Positions 45,540 to 58,243 of a DNA stretch of 64,000 bases are shown here, piece after piece. The notes beneath the pieces were generated by a model. That model was not told the DNA's origin and did no database searches. It saw only the letters and a program-made list of their open reading frames with translations. Origin of the DNA: Pseudeuparius sepicola (taxonomy: Eukaryota > Arthropoda > Insecta > Coleoptera > Anthribidae); assembly GCA_963920635.1 (NCBI GenBank), contig OY987302.1:35005278-35069277 (forward strand), given 5' to 3'. Position 1 is the stretch's first letter, and each line of letters starts with the position of its first letter. The position numbers were made by a program, and so were the translations under genes.

Positions 45540-45839
45540 AGCGGCCCCCGCCCATCCACCTGCTTATTTATCGCCGTTATTGTAGTGCAACATTCGGTGA
45601 AGTGGCAACGCTGCACGGATGTCACGAAATACGTAATGTTTTGGCGGATGATGCAAGCACCCTTACGTAAGAATGTATATAAGATATACGACGGACTTCA
45701 CAGAGATAGGAAATTTAATTTTTCATTTCGTGTATGGTTTGATTGTTAATAGCTTAATTGAATCCTCTCCTCAAACTTTCAAAGTCATATTTTTGTTTTG
45801 GGGCTAACTTGTTTCCTTCGTGTGGATGTCACAGAGCCG
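45540..45839. repeat. GTGACATCC-type motif cluster
   Basis: GGATGTCAC occurs at about 45617 and 45823 and again in the palindrome that follows, in the style of the clusters at 2.2 and 28.2 kb. No gene is seen. Confidence 0.45.
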
Positions 45840-45929
45840 CACTTTTTACCGGATGTCACAAGATGCCCTGGATAAGTATATATATATATATACTTATCCA
45901 GGGCATCTTGTGACATCCGGTAAAAAGTG
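45840..45929. repeat. Perfect 90-bp palindrome without spacer
   Basis: CACTTTTTACCGGATGTCAC... is mirrored exactly around a central TATA run, with 45 bases on each side and no mismatch. It lies 8 bases before a TA-flanked transposon. The outer words belong to the GTGACATCC cluster. Confidence 0.95.
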
Positions 45930-46589
45930 TATATATACAGGGTGGTTCACTTTTATGTGGTAGGACTTTAACATTAGATAGAAAAAGATAATCTAAAATG
46001 AAAATTTTATATCAACATATATCGGGGAAAGCTTAGTTTCCGAGATACAGGGCGTTGAAGTGTTGGAAAAAATATGAAGTATTTTTTACACTGTCCGAAC
46101 CAGTGGAAATATTTAAACCAAATTTGATGTGTAGTACCACCTTTTTGACTACGATATTTAGTGATAATATGAAGGTCCTGAAATAACCAGTGGTGGAGTT
46201 ATGGGTTTTCACTATCACTAAATTTAAAAAGTAATTAGTACGGACCTGTCTCACATCAACGTAAATTTTTTTTTCGTAAAGTTCTTTCAATTCTCTACAA
46301 AAAGTGTATCTTGACATTTTTTTGTATCTGCCACGGTTGTGTAGTAAATAAATTATTTCGTTTCCATCTCAGCCTTTTTTGCCTAAAAATGTGTTTTCTA
46401 AGATTATTGATAAATATCGCAAATAACAGAAATTAATTATGGAACACTTATCGGATTCAGCTATTTTATTTTTAATTTTATGGAAACAATTTTAAAAATA
46501 AACTGGCACTTGGTTTGAGGTACATTACTTTATTATCATTTTAACATTTTTATCAAATCTAGTATAATTTCTTAATAATTTTTATAATT

Positions 46590-47268
46590 CTAAATTTGTA
46601 CAACATTCAACAATTGTTCAAAATGTGATCCATTCTGTTGCACACATAATTCACTTCGACGCCTAACGGATTGAACAGCATCGATTAAATTGCCATTTCT
46701 CAATTCATCGCACGCATTTCTGATACGATCAATAAGTTGTTCCCTTGTTTCTACAGGAGTCGCATAGACTTGTTCTTTTAAAAATCCCCATACGAAGAAG
46801 TCCAGAGGTGTTAGTCCGGAGAACGTGGTGGCCAAGCGACCGGTCCCCCTCGTCCGATCCACCTATTTGGAAAGTTATTATTTAACCAGTTCCTCACATT
46901 TCGGTGAAAATGTGCAGGACAGCCGTCAAGTTGGAACCAAGCCAACAATCTTAAGTTTAAAGGAATGTCTTCCCACATATTATTATGCTCAGCTACTAAA
47001 AACTCCAAAAAATTGTCACCATTCACTCGCTGTGGCAAAAAAAGGGTTCAAACAGATGATGGTTGTACAGTCCAATCCAAACATTGACACTAAATTCGAC
47101 CTGAAAATTTCTTGGCCGGATTGCATGTGGGTTTTCTTGTGCCCAAATATGCTGATTATGAAAGTTTACTAATACTCCACGACGAGTAAAACACGACTCG
47201 TCCGTCCATAAAATGTTATTTAAAAATTGTCTATTTCCTTCAATTGACTCCAAAATCCATCGGCAAAA
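46590..47268 (-). pseudogene. DD41D transposase, C-terminal half, inverted duplicate
   Basis: Starts in mid-gene at the arm edge (47268) and runs to 46590. It shows LDGCPAHFHRNV, WIGRGGPVAWPP and the FEQLL-type tail. It has the same two frameshifts as the right copy. No N-terminus. Confidence 0.9.
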
Positions 47269-47700
47269 TCTCTACAAAAAGTGTATCTTGACATTTTTTT
47301 GTATCTGCCACGGTTGTGTAGTAAATAAATTATTTCGTTTCCATCTCAGCCTTTTTTGCCTAAAAATGTGTTTTCTAAGATTATTGATAAATATCGCAAA
47401 TAACAGAAATTAATTATGGAACACTTATCGGATTCAGCTATTTTATTTTTAATTTTATGGAAACAATTTTAAAAATAAACTGGCACTTGGTTTGAGGTAC
47501 ATTACTTTATTATCATTTTAACATTTTTATCAAATCTGTATTATTTCTTAATAATTTTTATAATTCTAAATTTGTAGAATTCTAAATTATACCACGACGA
47601 GTAAAACATGATTCTTCCGCCCATAAAATGTTATTTAAAAATTGTCTTATTTCCTTTGACTACAAAATCCATCGGCAAAATACTAATGTCCTTTCTGCAT
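47267..47700. repeat. Duplicated 3'-region plus older transposase scrap
   Basis: 47267-47580 repeats 46279-46590 directly, ~310 bp with small differences. After it, 47590-47700 resembles the stretch at about 47176-47268 (CCACGACGAGTAAAACA...) but is more diverged. Confidence 0.85.
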
Positions 47701-47825
47701 CGCCGTACTGGTGAAGATAAGTGTGCCATGGAAAAGAAAATCTTATTGACAGTTAATAATACAATAATCTGTCATCCAGTAGATGAACGTAGCAGCGCCG
47801 CAGTTTGTCTTTGTTAATAATTAAA

Positions 47826-48868
47826 ATGCCGTTCCAATTTACAAATGAAGAGCAGGCTGACAGCCAGAGAATACCGGAGGCGATTTCCAAATAGGCGCCA
47901 TCCGCGTCCCTCGGTGTTTGTTAACATGCACCGGCAATTCAGAACTCGCGGTCTGAGAACTAGAATCGTCGAACGAGGAAATGAAAACAATATCCAACAA
48001 GTCAGACGCAACAATGAGATTCTTCGTGAATTCGATAGGAATCCTACAACAAGTAGCAGAAGACTGTCAGTGGCCCTACGTGTTTCAAAGTCTGCAATTT
48101 TGCGAGCTTTAAAAAGAGATCACAGGCATGCGTATCATCTACAACCCGTACAAGGTTTAAGGCCCGGTGATGCAGAAAGAAGATTAGTGTTTTGCCGATG
48201 GATTTTGGAGTCAATTGAAGGAAATAGACAATTTTTAAATAACATTTTATGGACGGACGAGTCGTGTTTTACTCGTCGTGGAGTATTAGTAAACTTTCAT
48301 AATCAGCATATTTGGGCACAAGAAAACCCACATGCAATCCGGCCAAGAAATTTTCAGGTCGAATTTAGTGTCAATGTTTGGATTGGACTGTACAACCATC
48401 ATCTGTTTGAACCCTTTTTTTGCCACAGCGAGTGAATGGTGACAATTTTTTGGAGTTTTTAGTAGCTGAGCATAATAATATGTGGGAAGACATTCCTTTA
48501 AACTTAAGATTGTTGGCTTGGTTCCAACTTGACGGCTGTCCTGCACATTTTCACCGAAATGTGAGGAACTGGTTAAATAATAACTTTCCAAATAGGTGGA
48601 TCGGACGAGGGGGACCGGTCGCTTGGCCACCACGTTCTCCGGACTAACACCTCTGGACTTCTTCGTATGGGGATTTTTAAAAGAACAAGTCTATGCGACT
48701 CCTGTAGAAACAAGGGAACAACTTATTGATCGTATCAGAAATGCGTGCGATGAATTGAGAAATGGCAATTTAATCGATGCTGTTCAATCCGTTAGGCGTC
48801 GAAGTGAATTATGTGTGCAACAGAATGGATCACATTTTGAACAATTGTTGAATGTTGTACAAATTTAG
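47826..48868 (+). pseudogene. DD41D transposase, main copy
   Basis: ATG at 47826 gives MPFQFTNEEQAD, then an N-terminal segment is missing and reading resumes one frame over in LTAREYRRRFPNR (from ~47857). First Asp in LWTDESCFTRRG, second in QLDGCPAHF, third in TPLDFFVWG; counting across the break gives 41 residues between the last two. Frameshifts occur in a T-run at about 48418 and near 48642. No introns are seen, unlike copies A and B. It ends with HFEQLL... at 48868. Confidence 0.9.
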
Positions 48869-49526
48869 AATTATAAAAATTATTAAGAAATTATACTAGA
48901 TTTGATAAAAATGTTAAAATGATAATAAAGTAATGTACCTCAAACCAAGTGCCAGTTTATTTTTAAAATTGTTTCCATAAAATTAAAAATAAAATAGCTG
49001 AATCCGATAAGTGTTCCATAATTAATTTCTGTTATTTGCGATATTTATCAATAATCTTAGAAAACACATTTTTAGGCAAAAAAGGCTGAGATGGAAACGA
49101 AATAATTTATTTACTACACAACCGTGGCAGATACAAAAAAATGTCAAGATACACTTTTTGTAGAGAATTGAAAGAACTTTACGAAAAAAAAGTTTACGTT
49201 GATGTGAGACAGGTCCGTACTAATTACTTTTTAAATTTAGTGATAGTGAAAACCCATAACTCCACCACTGGTTATTTCAGGACCTTCATATTATCACTAA
49301 ATATCGTAGTCAAAAAGGTGGTACTACACATCAAATTTGGTTTAAATATCTCCACTGGTTCGGACAGTGTAAAAAATACTTCATATTTTTTCCAACACTT
49401 CAACGCCCTGTATCTCGGAAACTAAGCTTTCCCCGATATATGTTGATATAATATTTTCATTTTAGATTATCTTTTTCTATCTAATGTTAAAGTCCTACCA
49501 CATAAAAGTGAACCACCCTGTATATA

Positions 49527-50355
49527 TGCCTAATAGGCTAATAGATTTTCAGTTCCTGAAAAAACTTTTAGTCAGATGGTGTAGAACAGGAAAATGACAT
49601 TGCCATAATTTGCCACCCCCATAACTCACCCCCGATTTACAAGAAACAACCGTAGAAGCTATGTTTTTCGTTTGTTATGAATAATTTTCGGTGGAGCTGT
49701 GTAGTTGAACATGCTGAACAGGAAAATGACATCGCCATAATTTGCCACCCCCATAACTCACCCCTGATTTACAAGAAACACCCTTAGAAGCTATGTTTTT
49801 CGTTTCTTATGAATAATTTTCGGTAGGGCGGTGTACTTGAACGTGCTGAACAGGAAAATGGCCACCATAATTTGCCACCCCCATAACTCACCCCCGATTT
49901 ACAAGAAACACCCGTAGAAGCTATGTTTTTCGTTTGTTATGAATAATTCAATAATTTGCCACCCCCATAACTCACCCCCAATTTACAAGAGGGTGGCAAA
50001 TTATAGGGACGGCACTATCTTCTCCGAAACGGTCATCTAGTCACTCATGTGGAATATGACCGCCAGCAACCAAAAAACAAGGTTTTTACGATCACTTTTC
50101 TCAAATAGGGGAGTGTGGGGGGTGACTCAGAGGGTGGCAAATAATAGGGATGGCACTATTGTTCAAGTACACCGCCCTACCGAAAATTATTCATAACAAA
50201 CAAAAAACATAGCTTTTACGGGTGTTTTTGTAAATTGGGGGTGAGTTATGGGGGTGGCAAATTATGGAGGGGTCATTTTCCTGTTCAGCAAGTTTAATTA
50301 CACCATCTGACTAAAAGTTTTTTCAGGAACTGAAAAGCTATTAGCCTATGGCATA
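49527..50355. mobile_element. TIR element with internal tandem repeats
   Basis: The ends ATGCCTAATAGGCTAATAG and near complement flank ~55-bp inverted arms (CAGTTCCTGAAAAAACTTTT). Inside are about three units with CAGGAAAATGACAT and TTTGCCACCCCCATAACTCA. A stretch at 49990-50150 has the unit of the 19.6 kb element instead, and an inverted unit follows. Confidence 0.85.
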
Positions 50356-50358
50356 TAC

Positions 50359-51563
50359 AGTGTGACCCATTGTGATGTTGGACGCCCTCATAAAATCTGT
50401 AATTTTTGTCCGATTTTAGCCGTTTTTTTTTCTAAGAATAGATCACAAAAAACTCTATTTTGGCGCAAAGTTTCAGATCTTAATCTCAATTTTCAAGGCC
50501 TACTATGAGTTTTTTCTAGTAAAAAAAGACGAATTCCCTTTAGCGATATTTTTATTTAAAATCTGACAACACAGCGTTAATCAGGACACCCTAAAACCCC
50601 CACACACCAAATTTGAATAAAAAATATACAGGGAGTTCCTTCCTGCGGATTGTCAAAGCTTTGAAAAATAGGAATTTTGAAGGCATTTGGCAAGTCAAGT
50701 GTGCCATGGAATCCCCTCAAAACAGTTGAATGGTCAACAGAACCACTCAAAGTATTCGTGCGCAAAGATCTAATTCAAAAATATACAGAGTGTCTTTCTC
50801 TGTCATCTGAAAATACCGAATTTTTTTAACTTTATATATCAAAAACGCCCCAGCCACTATAAACGAACTAAGTCTAAAAATACAGAAGCCTACCAGTCAG
50901 TAAGTCCATATGCGTTAAGGTGGCTGGTGTGCCACAACAGGAAACACACAGAAATGTATCATCTTAGATAGTGACTTTATTGAGTATGGTCCGATAATTT
51001 AAATGGTTTTTTTATTTGTTGGTTGGTATTTTGTAAAGAAATAAATTACTTGTGTGTTTGTTAATGTTTTTTCAATAATTCCAGAGCACTCATGACCAGT
51101 ATAAAGTTTCACAAAAATTCAGCATTTTGAGATGGTCCAAAGAAAAATACCCTGTATATTTTTGTATTGAATCTTTGTACGCCAACACTGTGAGTGGTCC
51201 TGTTGACCATTCAACTGTTTCGAAGTAATTCCATGGCCTGTAAAATTTCTATTTTGCTCAACTTTGACACCCTGCATAATGGAACTCCCTGTGTATTTTT
51301 TGTTCAAATTTGGTATATGGGGGTTTCAGGGTGTCCTGATTAACGCTGTGTTGTCAGATTTTAAATAAAAAAATCGCTAAAGGGTTTTTGTCTTTTTTTA
51401 CTAGAAAAAAATTCATAGTAGGCCTTGCAAATTAAGATTAAGATCTGAAACTTTGCATCAAAATAGAGTTTTTTGTGATCTATTATTAGAAAAAAAACCG
51501 GCTAAAATCGGACAAAAATTACAGATTTTATGAGGGTGTCCAACATTAGAATGGGTCACACTG
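50359..51563. mobile_element. Foldback element, CAGTGTGACCCATT ends
   Basis: Arms of ~400 bp (50359-50780 and about 51160-51563) are inverse copies, for example ATCAGGACACCCT with AGGGTGTCCTGAT. TA flanks both ends. No coding capacity. Confidence 0.88.
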
Positions 51564-51565
51564 TA

Positions 51566-52634
51566 TATGCTATTTTTTTGGTAATCGACCAGGGGTAGTT
51601 TTGGGGATTGCAAGTAGTGGTGGCGATATTTTCGTGTGTATAATGTGCCCCTCGAATAAGAAACATTCCCCCGCCTTGTAATTGACCAAAAAACATTTTT
51701 TTACGACCACTTTTCTCGAACAGGGGGTGTGGGGGTAACTCAGAGGGTGGCAATTTATAGGGGCGCCACTAACTCGTCCGGAACGGTCGTCTAGTCACTT
51801 GTGCAGAATGTTAGCGAAAGCGACCAAAAAACAAAGTTGTTACGGCTACTTTTCTCGAATGGGGGGTTGTGGAGGGTGACCCAGAGGGTGGCAAATTATA
51901 GGGACGGCACTATCTGCTCCGAAACAGTCATCTAGTTACTTGTGCGGAATATGAGCGCCAGCCACACAAAAAACAAAGTTTTTACGGCTACTTTTCTCGA
52001 ATGGGGCGTTGTGGGGGGTGACCCAGAGGGTGGCAAATTATAGGGACGGCACTATCTGCTCCGAAACGGTCATCTAGTTACTTGTGCGGAATATGAGCGC
52101 CAGCGACCAAAAAATAAAGTTTTTACGGCCACTTTTCTCAAATAGGGGGGTGTGAGGGGTGACCCAGAGGGTGGCAAATTATAGGGACGGCACTATCTTC
52201 TTCGAAACGGTCATCTAGTCACTTGTGCGGAATATGAGCGCCAGCGACCAAAAAACAAAGTTTTTACGGCTACTTTTCTCGAATGGGGGTTGTGGGGGAT
52301 GACCCAGAGGGTGGCAAATTATAGAGGCGCCACTAACTCGTCCGGAACGGTCGTCTAGTCACTTGTGCCGAATATTGGCGCCAGCAACCAAAAAACACAA
52401 TTTTTACGTTTCATTTTCCTGTTTAGGGGTGTGGGGAGAAAGGCTGGGGGTGTCAAATTGTTCAGACGCTACTATCTTGTCCGGAACATGTTTCTAGTCA
52501 TTTCTGCCAAATATTGAGACCGGCAACCAAAGAATAAAGTTTTTACAGCGATTTTTATTTTTAAGTTTGGATTGCCTAGTATATTGGTGGCTGGCTGAAA
52601 GCGATGGCTGTCTTCACACCGGTTAAATTTAAAA
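51566..52634. mobile_element. Tandem-repeat element, copy 2 (inverse of 19604-20917)
   Basis: Begins with the TATTTTTTTGGTAATCGACC end and finishes with GGCTGTCTTCACACCGGTT, exactly the reverse order of copy 1, and carries ~7 units. Confidence 0.88.
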
Positions 52635-52794
52635 CTGCCGATTCGGTTTTTTGTGGACCAAGTTTTGATGATAGATATTGACGAGAAAGACACAGTTTTT
52701 ACTAATGCAATCTTAACTATGTTTCAGTGGCAGTTCGTGAGTATTTAAACGGGTGGGGCCAAATATCGGAAGACATTTTAAAAATCAATGTGCC

Positions 52795-52995
52795 TAACTA
52801 AACCGGTATGAAGTTAGCAGCCGATTTTCTGGCAGCAAAAAATTTTCCTCGCCCTTCCTTATTCTATCTATAGATTTATTGTGATAAAACCTTCTAAGCA
52901 CATTAAACTGGAAAGTGAAGAAATATTAACAAAAAAATAAACATTGACATTTTTGGTCGCCAGAAAATTGGCTGCTAAGTTCACACCACCCCTAA
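52795..52995. repeat. Small inverted-repeat element (~200 bp)
   Basis: GGTATGAAGTTAGCAGCCGATTTTCTGG pairs with CCAGAAAATTGGCTGCTAAGTTCACACC. Likely a MITE. Confidence 0.65.
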
Positions 52996-53949
52996 CTAAT
53001 ACAGGAAACAACTTACCAAAGTTTTCCAGTGGCATTTATTTCTATGGGCATCTGGCGTTTCAAAAAAATGAACATCAGACACCATCACAAAATGTAGATT
53101 ATTAAAGTTAGATTTAAACAAGGTTTTGAACTGAACCAATTTGTTTTTGAATAAATAACCAGAGAAATAACAAACTGAGAGACAACTTTAAAAGTTCGCC
53201 TCGGTTGTCATAAATGTTTGAGTAAATATTATTAAAAAAGTATATTAGCACTAAAGTTCACCAATTCTCGAAAAATGCCCTTATTTTCGGAAGCCTCTGC
53301 CTCATTGTGTCCTCTTAAGTGCCAACTCGAAAGCCCCACAAAAACGAACACAGTTAGTTATTTGATTTAAAACATACAGATTTTATCAACCTGCTCATTA
53401 TGTTTAAGCAGTGTATCACGATATGCTGAATTTAACTGTGTTTTTATATTTATTTTACCCAGCATACTAAAATTAAAAATGTTATTCATGTGTACCTTCG
53501 ATTTTTCTGTGTCTTCATTTTATCCCAAATGTGCAAACATCGTTGGTTCCCTTTTTTGACCAAGTTTCATCACCGCCGAACAAAACACATAAAAAAAAAC
53601 AAGTTGTTTGTTTCTTCACATCCGCACAACCAATTATTTTTTAAGTAGAACACCGTTGTTGAATTTACGTGATCGTGTTTTTTGTCCTGCCTTTTGATTT
53701 TTCTCTATAGTTAAATTGGGCAATGGCCTGCCCAACTTTTAATTTGCAGTTTTTGCTCAAAGTCCATTAACGAAAATGAATTTCTTAATAAAAAACTTAC
53801 ACTGTTCATTTTGAAAACATTATAAACATACTACTTAACTAGGCAAAATAAGCAGCACGTTCTGCCTGCTCGCGAAAGCAACGAAACATATCATCGGAGC
53901 CTGCCGTGGGAGAACGATGTTTATGAGCATTTAATAACTCAATTTCCCA
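52996..53949. other. Unassigned AT-rich sequence
   Basis: No frame or repeat that I can support. Confidence 0.5.
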
Positions 53950-54074
53950 ATTATTGCCAATCTCACTTCCACATTCGCCAGACTGCTTTCGCTCTCTCTC
54001 TAAAGAATTCACAATGCTCTCAAAATGGAACGTGGCATGGTCGGTGGTAGGGCCATGGCACCGTGGCTCCACTG

Positions 54075-54897
54075 CACGAGCCGCCCCTGCTATGTTTAAT
54101 AAACACGTGCCTGTTAGAACAGTAAGGGTGAGCAAACCAAAAGCTCCTTGGCTGACATACCCTCTTAAAATGATTTTAAAAGAAAAAAATCGAGCCGCTT
54201 CCATTTATTTCACAAATAGGACACCTGAAAATTTAAATAAGTATAAAGAACTAAGAAACTTTGCTTTGGCATCTATTGGAAGAGAGAAACGTGCATATTT
54301 GCCTTTCCTTAACTCGCAAAACAACTCGAGGCTTATGTGGAATGAACTTAAAAATCTTAATGTCAATTATAGCTCTAAACCAAGTATACCTAAAACCTTT
54401 ACTGATCCATCTATTATTAATAACTACTTTCTATCAGTTTTCGAGCCTGGTATCTACCACATCACTAGAATTTTACAATAACAGCAAATTTTGTAGGCAT
54501 AAAATTCAGTTTTAAACCCTCTGAACCTAGTGAAATAGTACAAATTATAAAAAAATTACACTCTAATGCAACAGGGATGGATCAGTTGAATTTAAATATG
54601 ATTAAAATAAGCTTATCCATCATTTTTCCCCATATTACACATATCGTCAACCTATGCCTAGAGAAGGGATATTTTCCTAAGTTGTGGAGACAGGTAGTGA
54701 TGATTCCTATTCCTATTCCCAAAACATCCACTCCCAGGCAACTGACTGACCTGAGACGTATTAGTTTACTACCGGTTCTATCTAAAGTTCTTGAAAAACT
54801 AGCATATGTTGAGAGGCATAAAATCATACCATCACAACAATCAGGCTTTCGCAAATCACTACAAGCCAACATCGAAACCAAACTAACTGTATCAAAG
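54075..54897 (+). pseudogene. LINE ORF2 fragment (linker to early RT)
   Basis: FNKHVPVRTVRVSKPKAPWL and the following KYKELRNFA region match the linker between endonuclease and RT in jockey/R1-like LINEs. After a frameshift at about 54480, FKPSEPSEIVQIIKKL, then DLRRISLLPVLSKVLEKL and QSGFRKS give the first RT motifs. Both ends are missing: no endonuclease before, no YxDD after. Confidence 0.82.
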
Positions 54898-54900
54898 TAA

Positions 54901-56385
54901 GTACATACTGATGCAGAATATTAACATAATCCTATGATAAAAATATCATGTAATGCGAAATTTGAGGTCTAATATATGCACTTGATACATGCTTGTGTTA
55001 TACTTGCATTTCCTCTGGCAAATTCTTATGAAAATTAACTGTTATTAGAGTTTCATATATTACCTAAGTAAAGTAAATGCATATAAAGCAACTACATTTT
55101 TTGTGCAAGAATGCATATTTTTTATACTAGTGATTATGTATAGTAGACAATGTTTCAGTTTGTACGTGTACATCTAAATGTTTTCCTAAAATTCTTTTAG
55201 GATTTTATGGAATTAGCAAAAGTGAAAAAGTATTTGGTTTGGTTTTCCAAAATAGGGGAGAATTCTTCAAATTCGTACAATAGTGGTCAAATGCGTTCTT
55301 TTGACTAAGGTAGATTCCTCTCTTTTGTGAAATTTTCTTCAGCTAGACATTTTGTTATGGGCAGTGACTGTGATGTGCGGAATGCCCGAAAGCATAGATT
55401 AAAGGAGACATAATATATTAGGCATTATTGAAATCGTCCGTAACACCACCTTTCAAACATTAATTTTATAATGAAAATTAATTAAAACAGATAAATTTTA
55501 ATGTGTTACAATTCTTAGGCTCGATTAGTAATTGACGTATATTCAGGTATTTTAATTTAGTTTTAGTTTTTATATAGATGTAACTTTGTGTATATACCGA
55601 AAGAAACACCTATACTACACAACAGAACTATTATTTTTTGTCGATATATTTAATTATCTATGCTAACTCAGAAACAGGAGATACAGAACATATACTTAAG
55701 TTCTGGTGATTGCACTGAGACAGAAGAAATATAATTTAATTTCATATTCTTCAGTGCTATATTAATTATTATTTTGTTAGTAAAACCTCTCGGCATCCTT
55801 TCATTCAGGTAGAACATTCTGAACTGAAATTGTTTAGAGATATAAATTTTTGTAAGTGATTATATGCTTAATGTGTCAGTACGGTTCAGTGGTAAATAAC
55901 GTGTGAATTTATACTCTGGTCATTCTAAAAAAAAGTCTATTCAGAATTTGTGGTTAATTTCTTTTCAATTTTTGAAATAGAAAAAATAAAAAACGTATTA
56001 TAGGCAATTTCAAAATCAGGGACACAAGATCTATTCTTATACGCCCAGAACTGATTTACTGCACACACCCTTTTGTCTTTGATTAGTCGACTGACTTCAA
56101 TCTGTCCGTGCATGTGTCAGACAAAGACGCCAATAGATCGTATAGCGTAGAGTTCCTAACCGCCGTCTCGGGAAGGATATGTCACTGTCACAGCATAAAT
56201 TTAGAAATTCTGTCATTTTGTGCGTATTTTTAAGAATTTTCTTTGTTTTCAAGTTTGGCTCTTAGTTCTTACTTGTTCTTGTTGTGGATTATTTTGCTAT
56301 AAGTTTTGTAATAATAGTTCGGCTTTGGTAATATATGTTACTGCGTTACGGGTTTGTTAATAAACATTTCCTAATAATCTTAAGA
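54901..56385. other. Unassigned AT-rich sequence
   Basis: 1.5 kb with no open frame or repeat that I recognise. The last part (56200-56385) directly precedes the ATG of a transposase and may be its leader. Confidence 0.5.
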
Positions 56386-57890
56386 TGCCTGGCCACAGGC
56401 TTAATTTGCAAGCCAGAGAAATTGTAGCGAAGTTATTAAATTATATCAAAGATGAAAAACGCAACGGAGGAACACTTTTACCAGTTCACGCAGTCCAAGA
56501 GGTAAATTGCAAATATTATGGCAGTAGATAGTGATTACGGAATCAAATATTTTTCAGCGTTGTTTCTCAAGCTTTGGGCATTGTTTACGCACTGTTTCAC
56601 GCATTTCCTACGAAGTGCAGAGAGCAGAGGGTCAAGATGGTCCCCAGGAAAATCCAACTACTTCTGCCGCGAAATATGGACCTCGACAAAAAAACAAAAC
56701 CATGGACTTGCCAGAGGAAACGAAAATGGAAGTCAGAAATGTTATTTATAATATGTATTCAGAAAGTAAGTTTGCATTCTAGTTGAATTCGGTGTGTGTG
56801 TAGTTAAATGTTAAATTTTCTTTTACGTGTTTCTACATTGCTATAACTAGATAGTCAGACTATCACTTTACAATTTCAAGGCACGGTAAAATGTATAATT
56901 AAAATATATAAAAGTAAAACCACACACATACCTAATATTATAACTTCTCTAAAAAGGTGATGGTAAAACGCATTATTTTACAATTTAAATTTGGGTGAAT
57001 TCACCGGGGTGGTATATCTGGTTGCGTTTTACAAGTAGAATCCTTGTTTATATAAATAAGGGTAGAATGTGTTAATGCAAGAAAAAGAGCAGAAAAAAAT
57101 ATTCTAATGCAAAAGATATTTAGGAGTTTTGTATCTAGGTTAATGTTTTAGAAACCAACTTTTAAATTAACAAATTACCTTTTTTTCATTCTTGCAAATA
57201 TCAAAATTTGCTTACAATGTATTTGTTAGAGTTAAACATATATATATTTTAAATTTTTTAAATTATATTTTAAATTATTTATTATTTACAGAAAAGCACC
57301 TAACTCTGAAGACTTTGAGGGAGGAATTGGCTATTAAAGTACCGCTTGATATTAGTAAGTCATCCTTGGGTCGTTTATTACCACAGATTGGTTTTAAATA
57401 TAAAAAGGACGACAACTGCTGAGTTGAAGCAGCAAGTTGTTTTCCTTGACGAAACTTGGATATTTGCAAGAGGAAACCAAAAACGATCTTGGCAGGATGA
57501 ATCCATAAAGAGCTTTCGAAGACCTAGGGATACCAAGGAAAGCGCTTTATAATTTTGCATGCTGGTCATAATAAAGGATTTGTGGACAACGCTTCCCTTG
57601 TTTATTCCACTCGGAGAGAACTAGCTGACTACCACGGAGACATGAATGGTGATATTTTTTTAAAATGGGTTAAGGAAAAACTTGTTCCAAATTTGGAAGA
57701 GCAGTCTTGGACAATGCACCTTACCACAGCACTTTATTAGAAAGGCAGCCAAACCCATCGTGGAAGAAAGCAGAGATCTTACAATGGTTGCAAGATAACG
57801 ACATATCTGTGGAGCCTCACCTATTCAAGGCAGAACTATTAGCATTGTTCGGTTTGCTATTAAAGCGTGTTTTTTCCGTTTTTTTAAACT
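56386..57890 (+). pseudogene. IS630-related transposase (DNAPYHS type), spliced and broken
   Basis: ATG at 56386 starts MPGHRLNLQAREIVAKLL; a donor GTAAAT follows KDEKRNGG...VQE, with an acceptor TTTTTCAG at about 56557. A second exon holds GIVYRTVSRISYEV-type helix-turn-helix text, and a further exon starts after TTTACAG at 57292 (HLTLKTLREELAI). Catalytic blocks: VVFLDETW and LDNAPYHS. Frames change at about 57420, 57550 and 57710, and the region between the last helix and FLDETW is shortened. It is an IS630/Tc1-type DDE enzyme; exact family not determined. Confidence 0.78.
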
Positions 57891-58243
57891 ATATTTTTTA
57901 ATTTATATTTGGTTTGATGTATCTGATATTAATATACATATGTACTTTAACTGCGTTCATATATTTATTTCAAAATTTGTTTATTTACCCTGGAGGTGGT
58001 CATGCTATCGTTTGTATTAAATAGTCAATATATCTATATTCTTTGTGATTGATAAATTCTTAAAAGATGTGGTCAAAACTTTGTTTTTTTATTTAGTTGT
58101 ATCTACTTATATTTTTTCTTTATAACATCCTTTTAGTTAGCTACATACATACATACATAGTTAGCAACATACCCAACCCATACTACCTACATTCCTAGTC
58201 AGACTATCATTTTACAATTTCAAGGCATGGTAAAATGTATATA
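56846..58243. repeat. Direct repeats ~50 bp flanking part of the transposase
   Basis: TAGTCAGACTATCA(C/T)TTTACAATTTCAAGGCA(C/T)GGTAAAATGTATA occurs at about 56846-56895 and 58195-58243 in the same orientation, 1.35 kb apart. Confidence 0.85.

Larger units (their letters stand above)
45938..49520. mobile_element. Palindromic DD41D transposon (copy C family)
   Basis: The ends CAGGGTGGTTCACTTTTATG and their complement lie inside TA on both sides. The left arm (45938-47268) and right arm (48190-49520) are each 1331 bp and are inverse copies, so the whole C-terminal half of the transposase gene is present twice. The centre is 921 bp. Confidence 0.93.
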
